DNA from: Deltaproteobacteria bacterium
GTDB taxonomy: Bacteria > Desulfobacterota > Desulfobacteria > Desulfobacterales > Desulfatirhabdiaceae
Length of the DNA stretch: 64,000 nucleotides
Direction of reading: 5' to 3'
Assembly (NCBI GenBank): GCA_016219185.1
Contig: JACRBZ010000031.1
Location: forward strand, 1-64,000
Position numbers and translations under genes: made by a program. This document shows, piece after piece, positions 39,494-46,804 of this stretch; the stretch's first letter is position 1; the number at the start of each line of letters is the position of its first letter. Below the pieces are notes generated by a model, which had not been told where the DNA came from, made no database searches, and saw only the letters and a program-made list of their open reading frames with translations.

Positions 39494-40612
39494 TCAGGAA
39501 TTGTCCAATGCAAACATGATTTCTTTCCGGACCAGTTCATTACTTTCCGGAAGAATGTCGTTCAAAACCGTTTTCGCTTTTAGCCCGCCTATATGGCCCA
39601 TGGCCCATGCAAGCATACCCAATATTCTTTCATCATCATTGCAGCGAAACGCCGCCAGCAGCTCCGGGATATATTCTGGATCCCGGCTGTTTCCCATTGC
39701 CCTGGCCACGTTCATCTTCCACCGCCAGATATTCTTATCCGACATGTAGAACATATGGGGCCAAATTTTACTATTAAAAACCGCGCGATCCATTTGCAAT
39801 AACTTATTCAGATTGAAATCATCCACCATGCCCGCCACTTTCCGATTAACGGGCAGATCCCTGGCCAACCACGGAGCGTTTCGCGGACATACATTCTGAC
39901 AATGATCGCAACCATACACCCACAATCCCATGGGTTCACGAAGCGCCATGGGCGTAATACCCTCTCCAAAATAAGTTAGATATGAAATGCATCGGGTCGG
40001 ATCGATTTTACGAGGCCCTTTTAAAGCACCCGTGGGGCATGCAACAATGCAGGCATTCTTGCACCAGTCGGGACACCCCACCTGAAGCGTGGGTTCATCC
40101 GGTGAAAATTCATGATCAATCACAACAGCGATCGGCAATACCCATGAGCCCTGGCGAGCCACCTTGTTTGAATAAAACAGACAGTTTTTTCCGAAAGTAC
40201 CCATTCCGGCTCTGGCAGCCGCCAACCTGTGGGGCAAGTTAAACGGCACTCTTGAATCAATTCCGTTCTCTTTGAGAAAATTGCGGAAGGCTTTTACCCT
40301 TTTGGCCAAACGGTCCTTGGTCATGCGGTCGTCATCCAGATAGCAACGACCAAAATATTTTTCCATGGACTGCGGGAATGCTTCTTTAAAATATGCTTCC
40401 ATTAATACAATAATTGACCTGGCCTCTGGAAAAATCTGTTTTGGATCCGTGCCCGCGATAAGATCCAGGCCCAGCTTGAATACCCATGCATACTCATTTT
40501 GTCTTTCCAGCAGCAACGTTTTCTGGGAGTCAAAGGATTCGGCAGTAGTAAATCCGATATCTTCAAAACCGCATTCATAGGCCTTTTCAATCACTTCATC
40601 TTTACAAATCAT
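39494..40612 (-). CDS. QueG-like epoxyqueuosine reductase homologue with HEAT-like tail
   Basis: QueG reduces epoxyqueuosine to queuosine in tRNA using cobalamin and two [4Fe-4S] clusters. This 372-residue protein has RLAAARAGMGTFGKNCLFYSN, a first cysteine cluster CPDWCKNACIVACPTGAL, the following PTRCISYLT, and GCDHCQNVCPRNAPWL. The first cluster spacing is C-x3-C-x3-C-x3-CP rather than the usual x2/x2/x3. A C-terminal HEAT-like segment (about 300-372) resembles that of QueG. A related corrinoid reductase cannot be ruled out. Confidence 0.75.
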   Translation of the reverse strand: MICKDEVIEKAYECGFEDIGFTTAESFDSQKTLLLERQNEYAWVFKLGLDLIAGTDPKQIFPEARSIIVLMEAYFKEAFPQSMEKYFGRCYLDDDRMTKDRLAKRVKAFRNFLKENGIDSRVPFNLPHRLAAARAGMGTFGKNCLFYSNKVARQGSWVLPIAVVIDHEFSPDEPTLQVGCPDWCKNACIVACPTGALKGPRKIDPTRCISYLTYFGEGITPMALREPMGLWVYGCDHCQNVCPRNAPWLARDLPVNRKVAGMVDDFNLNKLLQMDRAVFNSKIWPHMFYMSDKNIWRWKMNVARAMGNSRDPEYIPELLAAFRCNDDERILGMLAWAMGHIGGLKAKTVLNDILPESNELVRKEIMFALDNS

Positions 40613-40916
40613 TATTTATCCAGTCGTCTTGTCAAAAATAATTTTTGCTCAATACGGGCTTGAATTGCGTTGTCTTCCCCTAATCCTCCGATGCATGACA
40701 TAAAAAATAACCGCAAAAAAGCGAAAGATTCCTCCAGTCGATACAAAAGCATGCCGGACTGCACGATGACATAACAGCTTGTACCAGACACAAAAAGCAA
40801 TTCCCGAGGTGTGTGACTGGCCACCGACAACCGAAGGTTAAAGACCTTTTCAATATCTATTGTGATAATGACAGGTTGTCAACAATTCTTTATCATGTGA
40901 TGATGGTGATTTGACA
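40613..40916. other. Intergenic region without recognised gene
   Basis: About 300 bases separate the QueG-like gene from gspJ. A 72-codon minus-strand frame (40612-40830) runs through part of it, but it has no similarity, a poor ribosome site, and overlaps the QueG-like start. I see no terminator or promoter of good quality. Confidence 0.4.
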
Positions 40917-41612
40917 TCACCGCTTCCGAGTATTGCCGGCTCGGAAGGCAGGGAAAACCAGGCCGGTTTCCATTTTCAAGGTGGTCCCCTGCCTTGCTTC
41001 CAGCTCCATCGTGATGTGGATGGCAGCAGGCGTCTCCCGGCCATAATCTGATGAATCCGAGTCCCAAACCTGATAATCTTTTCCCTTGCTGTCATAAAAC
41101 GTGTAGCTCAGTGAGCGAATATCTTTGCACAATACCGGATCAGCCGGATTTTCTTTAAACGGCGGATACGGATAGAGTGTTTCGGAACGTCTGAGGACAA
41201 AAGCGCCATTTGGTAACGGATGAACATAATAGGCGATGTGAGCAATATCCTGCTGCCGCCTGTCGCCAAGCCTCAGATGAAACAACGATGAAAAGCTGAG
41301 CCAGGGAAAGGTCTTTTTGCCGGTCGAATGGTTTTCGGCGAGCATACGATAGGGATTCGGGGCATCCGAAGATTGCGGCGGCTTATATTCACTGAAAGGA
41401 ACAACATAAGCAGAGCCAAGATCCGCCAGCATTTGATTCAGGCAGGTTCTGGCCATTTCTTGCGTTTGGATCTCGTTTTCTATCCAGGGATTACGGGTCA
41501 GAATGCTGCGATACGATCCATAAAGGGTCGTCAGAACAATGACCAGCATCGAAATGGCAATCAGGAGTTCAAGTAAGGTAAATCCCCGGGCCTTTGAATA
41601 AAACATGATCAT
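40917..41612 (-). CDS. gspJ: Type II secretion minor pseudopilin GspJ-like
   Basis: The 231-residue protein has a prepilin peptidase site RGFTLLELLIA near residue 9 followed by a hydrophobic helix. Its size and position last after G-H-I suggest GspJ of the pseudopilus tip. Overlap with gspI is ATGA. No gspK follows; the next 300 bases are empty. Confidence 0.8.
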   Translation of the reverse strand: MIMFYSKARGFTLLELLIAISMLVIVLTTLYGSYRSILTRNPWIENEIQTQEMARTCLNQMLADLGSAYVVPFSEYKPPQSSDAPNPYRMLAENHSTGKKTFPWLSFSSLFHLRLGDRRQQDIAHIAYYVHPLPNGAFVLRRSETLYPYPPFKENPADPVLCKDIRSLSYTFYDSKGKDYQVWDSDSSDYGRETPAAIHITMELEARQGTTLKMETGLVFPAFRAGNTRKR

Positions 41613-42031
41613 GTCGGACCAGGACGTTTATCCTGCAATTCGGCAGCAGCTTTATCCGGAACAATGCGATAGGTTCTCAAGCGGTACACCCGCTCGCCTT
41701 TGTTGAACGACACGGACAAGTCTATTTTTTTCATCGCGCATGCCAGTTTTTTCAACACTTCGGATTCCAGGGTTTCCATGCGCAGCGACCAGACATAGCC
41801 TGGGTAAGCGGTCCCGAACTCTCCTGAATCCTTCTGGATATCCTTAAAATTCCGACGTTCCAATTCAGCCAGTTGGCTTTGAGCCAGAAGCGGCGCCTGC
41901 GTGAAAAATTGAGTTGTCTGGCTCATCGAAACCATCTGGCTCTGCAGTTTATGAACACCGACCAGTAAAACGGCCAGGATGGAAACCGCCATTAACACCT
42001 CTATGAACGTAAATCCCGGTTTTAACGTCAT
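41609..42031 (-). CDS. gspI: Type II secretion minor pseudopilin GspI-like
   Basis: Prepilin motif PGFTFIEVLMA with hydrophobic helix, then a short globular domain. The start is uncertain: GTG at 42118 overlaps the gspH stop but gives a leader of over 30 residues, whereas ATG at 42031 gives a normal seven-residue leader and a protein of 140 residues. I use the latter. Confidence 0.75.
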   Translation of the reverse strand: MTLKPGFTFIEVLMAVSILAVLLVGVHKLQSQMVSMSQTTQFFTQAPLLAQSQLAELERRNFKDIQKDSGEFGTAYPGYVWSLRMETLESEVLKKLACAMKKIDLSVSFNKGERVYRLRTYRIVPDKAAAELQDKRPGPT

Positions 42032-42114
42032 CTCTTTGTATCGAATTCCGCCCTTCCCATTCGACTTGAGGTGCCTGGAAAAATATTCCGGCCTTTGGCC
42101 CATTCTCCATCCAT

Positions 42115-42645
42115 TCACCCCTCCTGGAAAGAAATGCGCCGCCCGTAATAGCTGGCTCCGGAAATAAAAGGCTCAATCAGAAGTGAAACCGGGCTGCCAC
42201 CTTTATCTTGAAGGTGAATGATCGCCTTGCTGGAATATCCTCGGCTGCTGAAAGCGATATCCGCGCTTCCTGAAGAAGCTTTGCCGGAGTCCGGCATTTC
42301 CACATCAAGGATGCGAACATTTGCTGGCAGCCGAAAGCCGTTTTTTTTTGCCGCCTGGATTTCAGCCTCTGTCATGGCTTCATGGGTAACCCATATCAGA
42401 CGATGGTCCATATCCAGGTGCAGGATATAAAAACGACTGTTTTGAACCGCAGTATTTTTAAGCTCAGATACCGTAAAAATAAGCCATCGCACCGTGGCAT
42501 TAAGGTGATCCGTCGGCATCACCAATTGCAACCGCGGAATTGAAAACATCAGAAACAGGCTGAGAAGACAGGTGACGACAATCAGCTCCATAAGGGTAAA
42601 TCCACTGGATGCCGACAGCGCATCTGATTCTGTCATTGCTGTCAA
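42115..42645 (-). CDS. gspH: Type II secretion minor pseudopilin GspH-like
   Basis: The 176-residue protein has the cleavage motif [11 protein letters not shown] after a 14-residue leader and a GspH-like beta domain. It overlaps gspG by four bases (ATGA) and precedes gspI. The family is poorly conserved, so the letter rests on gene order. Confidence 0.75.
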   Translation of the reverse strand: MTAMTESDALSASSGFTLMELIVVTCLLSLFLMFSIPRLQLVMPTDHLNATVRWLIFTVSELKNTAVQNSRFYILHLDMDHRLIWVTHEAMTEAEIQAAKKNGFRLPANVRILDVEMPDSGKASSGSADIAFSSRGYSSKAIIHLQDKGGSPVSLLIEPFISGASYYGRRISFQEG

Positions 42646-43097
42646 TCCAGATCCCAGCTTTGAATATCCCGGTTATGCTCCACACCTCCGGGGGCACCGT
42701 CAGCACCGTATGAGATAATATCATACTCACCGTGGATTCCCGGACAAAGATAAACAAAGGCATTTCCCCAGGGATCTTTGGGAACTTTCCCCTTTTCCAG
42801 ATACCCCCCCTTTTTCCAGTTCCGGGGAGCGGGTTCGGTTTGGGGTGGGCTGACCAAAGCCTGAAGGCCCTGCTCTGTGGTTGGATACATTCCGTTGTCC
42901 AGTTTATACAGCTTAAGAGCTGTTTCAAGGCTGGAAATATCCACTTTGGCTTTTACCTGGCGGGCTTCTTCGGGTCGGCCCATGATTTTAGGGGCAATGT
43001 ACATGGCCAGTATTCCCAGAATGACAATAACGACCATGAGTTCGATCAGGGTGAACCCCTGATTTTGAAATTTTCCATCCAATCGGGTATCGATCAT
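42642..43097 (-). CDS. gspG: Major type II pseudopilin GspG
   Basis: GspG builds the T2SS pseudopilus. Prepilin site [19 protein letters not shown], then [19 protein letters not shown] and [11 protein letters not shown], and the calcium-region DPWGN with [10 protein letters not shown]. The start at 43097 (MIDTRLDG) follows GGAGG with four bases and overlaps the stop of the upstream 91-codon frame as ATGA; an earlier in-frame start is less likely. Order G-H-I-J matches T2SS operons; the ATPase, platform and secretin genes are absent here. Confidence 0.93.
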   Translation of the reverse strand: MIDTRLDGKFQNQGFTLIELMVVIVILGILAMYIAPKIMGRPEEARQVKAKVDISSLETALKLYKLDNGMYPTTEQGLQALVSPPQTEPAPRNWKKGGYLEKGKVPKDPWGNAFVYLCPGIHGEYDIISYGADGAPGGVEHNRDIQSWDLD

Positions 43098-43369
43098 CCG
43101 TCCTCCATTTTTCTGGCACTGCACCGATAAATATCAGATGCGGATATATATGTTACACCAATATCATCCGGCATTTCAAGGCATAACCTGATCAGGCTGT
43201 CCGAATAAGCGAATGAAAGATGAACATCGCACCGAACAAAAGCTTTATAACCGCTTATGGGACTGACACCACTAATCGCTAAAACGACATCCCCATAAAT
43301 CCGACAAGAAATTCCGTCATGTCTATGAAATGGATGTTGTATAACAATTCCGTTAATCGGGGAGGACAT
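43094..43369 (-). CDS. Possible small gene upstream of gspG
   Basis: A 91-codon frame ends in an ATGA overlap with gspG and contains beta-rich, plausibly coding sequence ([19 protein letters not shown]). It has no good ribosome binding site and no recognised domain. It may be a small T2SS-linked protein, the end of a lost gene, or non-coding. Confidence 0.3.
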   Translation of the reverse strand: MSSPINGIVIQHPFHRHDGISCRIYGDVVLAISGVSPISGYKAFVRCDVHLSFAYSDSLIRLCLEMPDDIGVTYISASDIYRCSARKMEDG

Positions 43370-43446
43370 TGGTGGGAAATGCAGCCGTTACCCTCGCCAT
43401 GCATGCCCTGGCCGTTTCAATCTGGGAGTTGCATCTGAACCCGTTT

Positions 43447-44034
43447 TTAGGCCTCAGTTCGATCGGGATGATCATAGAGTGGGATGAAGGAATCCATCGA
43501 ATGTTGTAAAGGCAGGCGGTTGGAGGGAATTTTTGAAGACACTTCAATCTGTTTTCCTGGCTGAATTTCCGAAACCGGAGACCATCTCCCGTCATGGTGG
43601 TTTTTCCGGTTTCCTTCCATTATGGCAACAAGCTCCTGAATGATTGCTTTCATCTGCTCTGCCTGTGCATTCATCTCTTCTGCGGCAGAAGCCGTTTCTT
43701 CCGCATTTGCCGCATTCTGCTGGGTTACCGTATCCATTTCTGTGACAGCCACATTGATTTGCTCAATCCCCTGGGACTGCTCTTTGGATGCTGATGCAAT
43801 CTCGCTCACCAGTTCGCTTACCTGGCTGGCGCTGAGGGAAACTTTTCCGAATGCATCATTGGTTTCAGACACCAGCTTGTTTCCATCCATGATTTTCCTT
43901 ACCGCCCCTTCAATCAATTGAGAAGTATTCCTGGCGGCGTCCGCGGAACGCAGGGCCAGACTCCGGACTTCATCTGCAACGACCGCAAATCCGGCACCGA
44001 TTCGGGTTCCCAGCCCGACTGTTAAGATATCCAT
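43447..44034 (-). pseudogene. Half of a chemoreceptor signalling tip, possibly still translated
   Basis: The roughly 195-residue frame contains only the C-terminal half of a methyl-accepting chemotaxis hairpin: GAGFAVVADEVRSLALRSADAA, then a long helix with QQNAANAEETASAAEEMNAQAEQM. Everything before the tip (sensor, TM, HAMP and the QTNLLALNAA half) is missing, and the start MDILTVGLGTRIG is foreign to the family. Yet AGGAGG stands eight bases before the ATG at 44034. It may be a relic, or a small soluble protein made from the remnant. It follows a histidine kinase by 18 bases. Confidence 0.65.
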
Positions 44035-44052
44035 CAATTTTTCCTCCTATTT

Positions 44053-44835
44053 TCAGTAAGAATGACAAAGGCCGGTTTCCTGTTCCATTGCAGCCCTCTG
44101 ACCCTGATCATTTATAGGGTTATCGATTATTTTCGGGGAATTATTCACCGGAATATGTATGCCAAAAGAAGTCCCCCTGCTTTCCCTGCTGACAACCTCG
44201 ATTTTTCCATGATGTTTTTCGACAATATACTTGCAGATGGAAAGACCCAGGCCATTTCCACTTTTTTTTGTGGTAAAATTGGGCAGGAAAATACGGGAAA
44301 GAATGTTATCCGGTATCCCAGGACCGCTATCCCTGATCCATATCGAAACGACTCCGATACCCGGATCGCCTTTGACCGCAACCAATAACCGTCTGTAAGC
44401 AACTTCGCTCATGGCGTCCAGCGCATTGAGAATCAGATTGTTAAAGACCTGCTCAAGGCCAAAGGGATTGCAACGGATCAGCGGCGGGCAGCAATCATAC
44501 TCCTTTTCTACGGTGATATGATTGACTTCATACAAGTCTTTAAACGCATCCAGACATTTATCCAGCAAAGCGGCCGGGGCAATTGTTTCTGTCCGGAATT
44601 GACAGCTCTTCTCGATTTCCAGAATCTTTTTATTCAGATCACGGATCATGTCCGCGCACTTGATAATATTGTCGCAATGCTTTCTGACGGCAATTTCATC
44701 ATTAACATGGCGGATGGATAGTTCTGCGCTGGCCAGGATACAGGACAGGGGACTGTTGATCTGATGCGCCAGCATGGCCACAATTTCAGAAATCGGGTCC
44801 AACGAATTTGGATGGTTCAATTGAGCTGTTCTCAT
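44053..44835 (-). CDS. Histidine kinase core without sensor domain
   Basis: The 260-residue protein consists of a HisKA-like segment with AMLAHQINSPLSC (His about 24) and an ATPase domain with NLILNALDAM (N box), RDSGPGIP (G1) and GNGLGLSICKYIVEKHHG (G2). No membrane or PAS region exists, so it would be cytosolic, or is the surviving end of a longer kinase. It lies between a truncated receiver gene and the half chemoreceptor. Confidence 0.8.
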   Translation of the reverse strand: MRTAQLNHPNSLDPISEIVAMLAHQINSPLSCILASAELSIRHVNDEIAVRKHCDNIIKCADMIRDLNKKILEIEKSCQFRTETIAPAALLDKCLDAFKDLYEVNHITVEKEYDCCPPLIRCNPFGLEQVFNNLILNALDAMSEVAYRRLLVAVKGDPGIGVVSIWIRDSGPGIPDNILSRIFLPNFTTKKSGNGLGLSICKYIVEKHHGKIEVVSRESRGTSFGIHIPVNNSPKIIDNPINDQGQRAAMEQETGLCHSY

Positions 44836-44864
44836 CTTCTTTCATACCCTATTGACGATTTGTT

Positions 44865-45167
44865 TTATACGGGATTGGCGCTACAATTCATTGAATGGAA
44901 ATGCTCCGTGAATTCTGAAGTGTGTGCAATTTGCCCTCGACGCGATGGATGCCGCTCATAAGATTTTCGGGAGTCAGGGGGGTTGGGGGCATGTTCATCT
45001 TTTTCAGGTTTTAAAATAGCTCTCACCCAGGCCGTATCGCCCAACCCGGAGATGACGATGGTTGAAATATCCGCGACAAAGCCGCTTCTCCGAAGATGCC
45101 GGATTATGTAATACTTTAGTTCGTTCGCTTCATCTACAACAAGAATGCGTTTAATGTGCTGAAACAT
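44865..45167 (-). pseudogene. Response regulator receiver remnant with internal deletion
   Basis: It begins like a receiver domain (RILVVDEANELKYYI..LRRSGF), then jumps to ISGLGDTAWVRAILK, which resembles the end of a receiver. The central segment with the phospho-aspartate is missing, so phosphorylation is not possible. The last 40 residues look random. With the neighbouring half receptor this suggests local decay of a signalling cluster. Confidence 0.5.
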
Positions 45168-45448
45168 ATCGGATCAACTAACGGTTTTTCTTAAAGCATC
45201 ATTGAATAAAAGGCGCGATGACTTAGACAACGGAAGCTTTCTGATTGATACCCGAAAGCACAGGGTGTGCCAGTCAATGGCAGCTATGGACATATTTTCT
45301 TGAAGCTATTTTAAATCAATGCGTTAAAAAGACTAACCAAAAGGAAGGAATTTGAAACTTAAAAATGACCGGATGTGGAATTGAGAATATTGTCAAATTG
45401 ATTTTGTAATATTATATTTTTATTATATAAATATATAATAAATTATAT
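45168..45448. other. AT-rich intergenic stretch
   Basis: This gap holds no recognisable gene. From 45401 to 45470 it is almost pure A/T, with runs such as TATATTTTTATTATATAAAT, and on the minus strand lies just after the sigma-54 activator gene, where it may act in transcription termination or as a bent-DNA element. No clear stem-loop is seen. Confidence 0.4.
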
Positions 45449-46804
45449 TTATATTTTAATTTCATATTTTTTTATCCGATACCTCAGCTTATGCGCTGGA
45501 AGGTTAAGCAGCCGCGAGGCAGCCAGCACATTTCCGCCAGTCCGCTTGAGCGCCTCTTGAATCAAGGACTTGCTGGCCTCCAGATAATCGATGCTGTCAA
45601 AGGATTCGTCCTGAAATAGCTCGGGTCCTGATTCAATTATATCCATAAAGGGAAGGTGTTCCACACGTATGGTATCGTCGTCTTCCAGAAGGATGACCCG
45701 CTCGATCATGTTTCGGAGTTCACGGACATTTCCCGGCCAGTGGTGGGCGATAAACGCCGCTTCGGCCTCAGGGGAAATGTATTTAAAACATTTCCCAAAT
45801 TTGGCATTGAAATAAGACATGAATTTGTTAATGAAATAGGGGATATCTTCCCTGCGTTCCCGAAGCGGCGGAATATCGATTCGGACAACATTGAGGCGGT
45901 AAAACAGATCTTTTCGGAAATCGCCCTGTTCAACAGCCGCTTCCAGGTTGATATTGGTTGCCGCAATGATTCTTGCGGCAACATCAATGATATGGATTCC
46001 GCCAACCCGGTAAAAAATTCGATCTTCCAGCACGCCCAGAAGTTTCACCTGGGCCGCAAGCGGCATTGCGCCGATTTCATCCAGAAGCAGGGTTCCGCCG
46101 GACGCCGCCTCGAAACATCCTTTTTTCCCTTCCGTAGCTGCCCCGGTAAACGCTCCTCGGTCATATCCGAACAGCTCGCTTTCAATCAATCCCGCGGAAA
46201 TCGCGCCGCAATTGATGGTGACGAAAGGCCCAGGCTTTTCGCTACTGCTGTAATGGATGGTTTTTGCCATGACCCCTTTTCCCGACCCGCTTTCACCGGT
46301 AATCAACACGGGAATATCCGGATTGACCGATACCTTCCGGGCAATTTGAATGGCAGCCCTGATTTTTGGACTTTTTTCCAACACATCATAATGATACTGT
46401 TCAATGCTGGATTTTTGAATGGTTCGTATCTGCTCCTTCAGCTTCCGATTTTCAAAGGCGTTTTGCAGGGTCAACAACAAATCCTGAATATCCACGGGCT
46501 TTATCAAATAATCATAGGCGCCCAGCCGGACAGCCTCGACAATGGTCTTAACCTCTTCAACAGCGGTAATCATGATAACGACCGTATCCGGAGAAAACAC
46601 CCTGAGCCTGCGCAGGACATTTATCCCGTCAATGTCCGGAAGGCCGATATCCAGAAGAACCATATCCGGCGCTTTCATCTCAGCCTGTTTCAGTGCCTCG
46701 GCACCGCTGTCCGCCGAAAGGGTGTGATATTTGCCGTCAAGCGCCATCCGAAGCGCCATCCGGACGCTTTTATCATCATCGACAATCAAAACGGATGCGT
46801 TCAA
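45449..46804 (-). CDS. Sigma-54-dependent NtrC-family response regulator, TTG start
   Basis: The 451-residue activator has a receiver domain (VLIVDDDKS; phospho-Asp in VLLDIGLPDIDG), an AAA+ domain with ITGESGSGKGVMAK (Walker A), ELFGYDRGAFTGA (the sigma-54 contact loop), GGTLLLDEIG (Walker B) and a Fis-type C-terminal helix-turn-helix (NVLAASRLLNLPAHKLRYRI). The start is TTG at 46804, overlapping the kinase stop, seven bases after GAGGAG. It is coupled to the two upstream kinases. Confidence 0.93.
   Translation of the reverse strand: MNASVLIVDDDKSVRMALRMALDGKYHTLSADSGAEALKQAEMKAPDMVLLDIGLPDIDGINVLRRLRVFSPDTVVIMITAVEEVKTIVEAVRLGAYDYLIKPVDIQDLLLTLQNAFENRKLKEQIRTIQKSSIEQYHYDVLEKSPKIRAAIQIARKVSVNPDIPVLITGESGSGKGVMAKTIHYSSSEKPGPFVTINCGAISAGLIESELFGYDRGAFTGAATEGKKGCFEAASGGTLLLDEIGAMPLAAQVKLLGVLEDRIFYRVGGIHIIDVAARIIAATNINLEAAVEQGDFRKDLFYRLNVVRIDIPPLRERREDIPYFINKFMSYFNAKFGKCFKYISPEAEAAFIAHHWPGNVRELRNMIERVILLEDDDTIRVEHLPFMDIIESGPELFQDESFDSIDYLEASKSLIQEALKRTGGNVLAASRLLNLPAHKLRYRIKKYEIKI

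Noticed and set aside
38683..40612. TIR plus QueG-like genes as a defence island
   Set aside because: Neighbours on both sides are housekeeping or secretion genes and there is no nuclease, helicase, toxin or integrase nearby; only the TIR gene itself merits a defence test.
40612..40830. 72-codon minus-strand frame overlapping the QueG-like start
   Set aside because: No homology-like pattern, poor start context and overlap with a clear gene.
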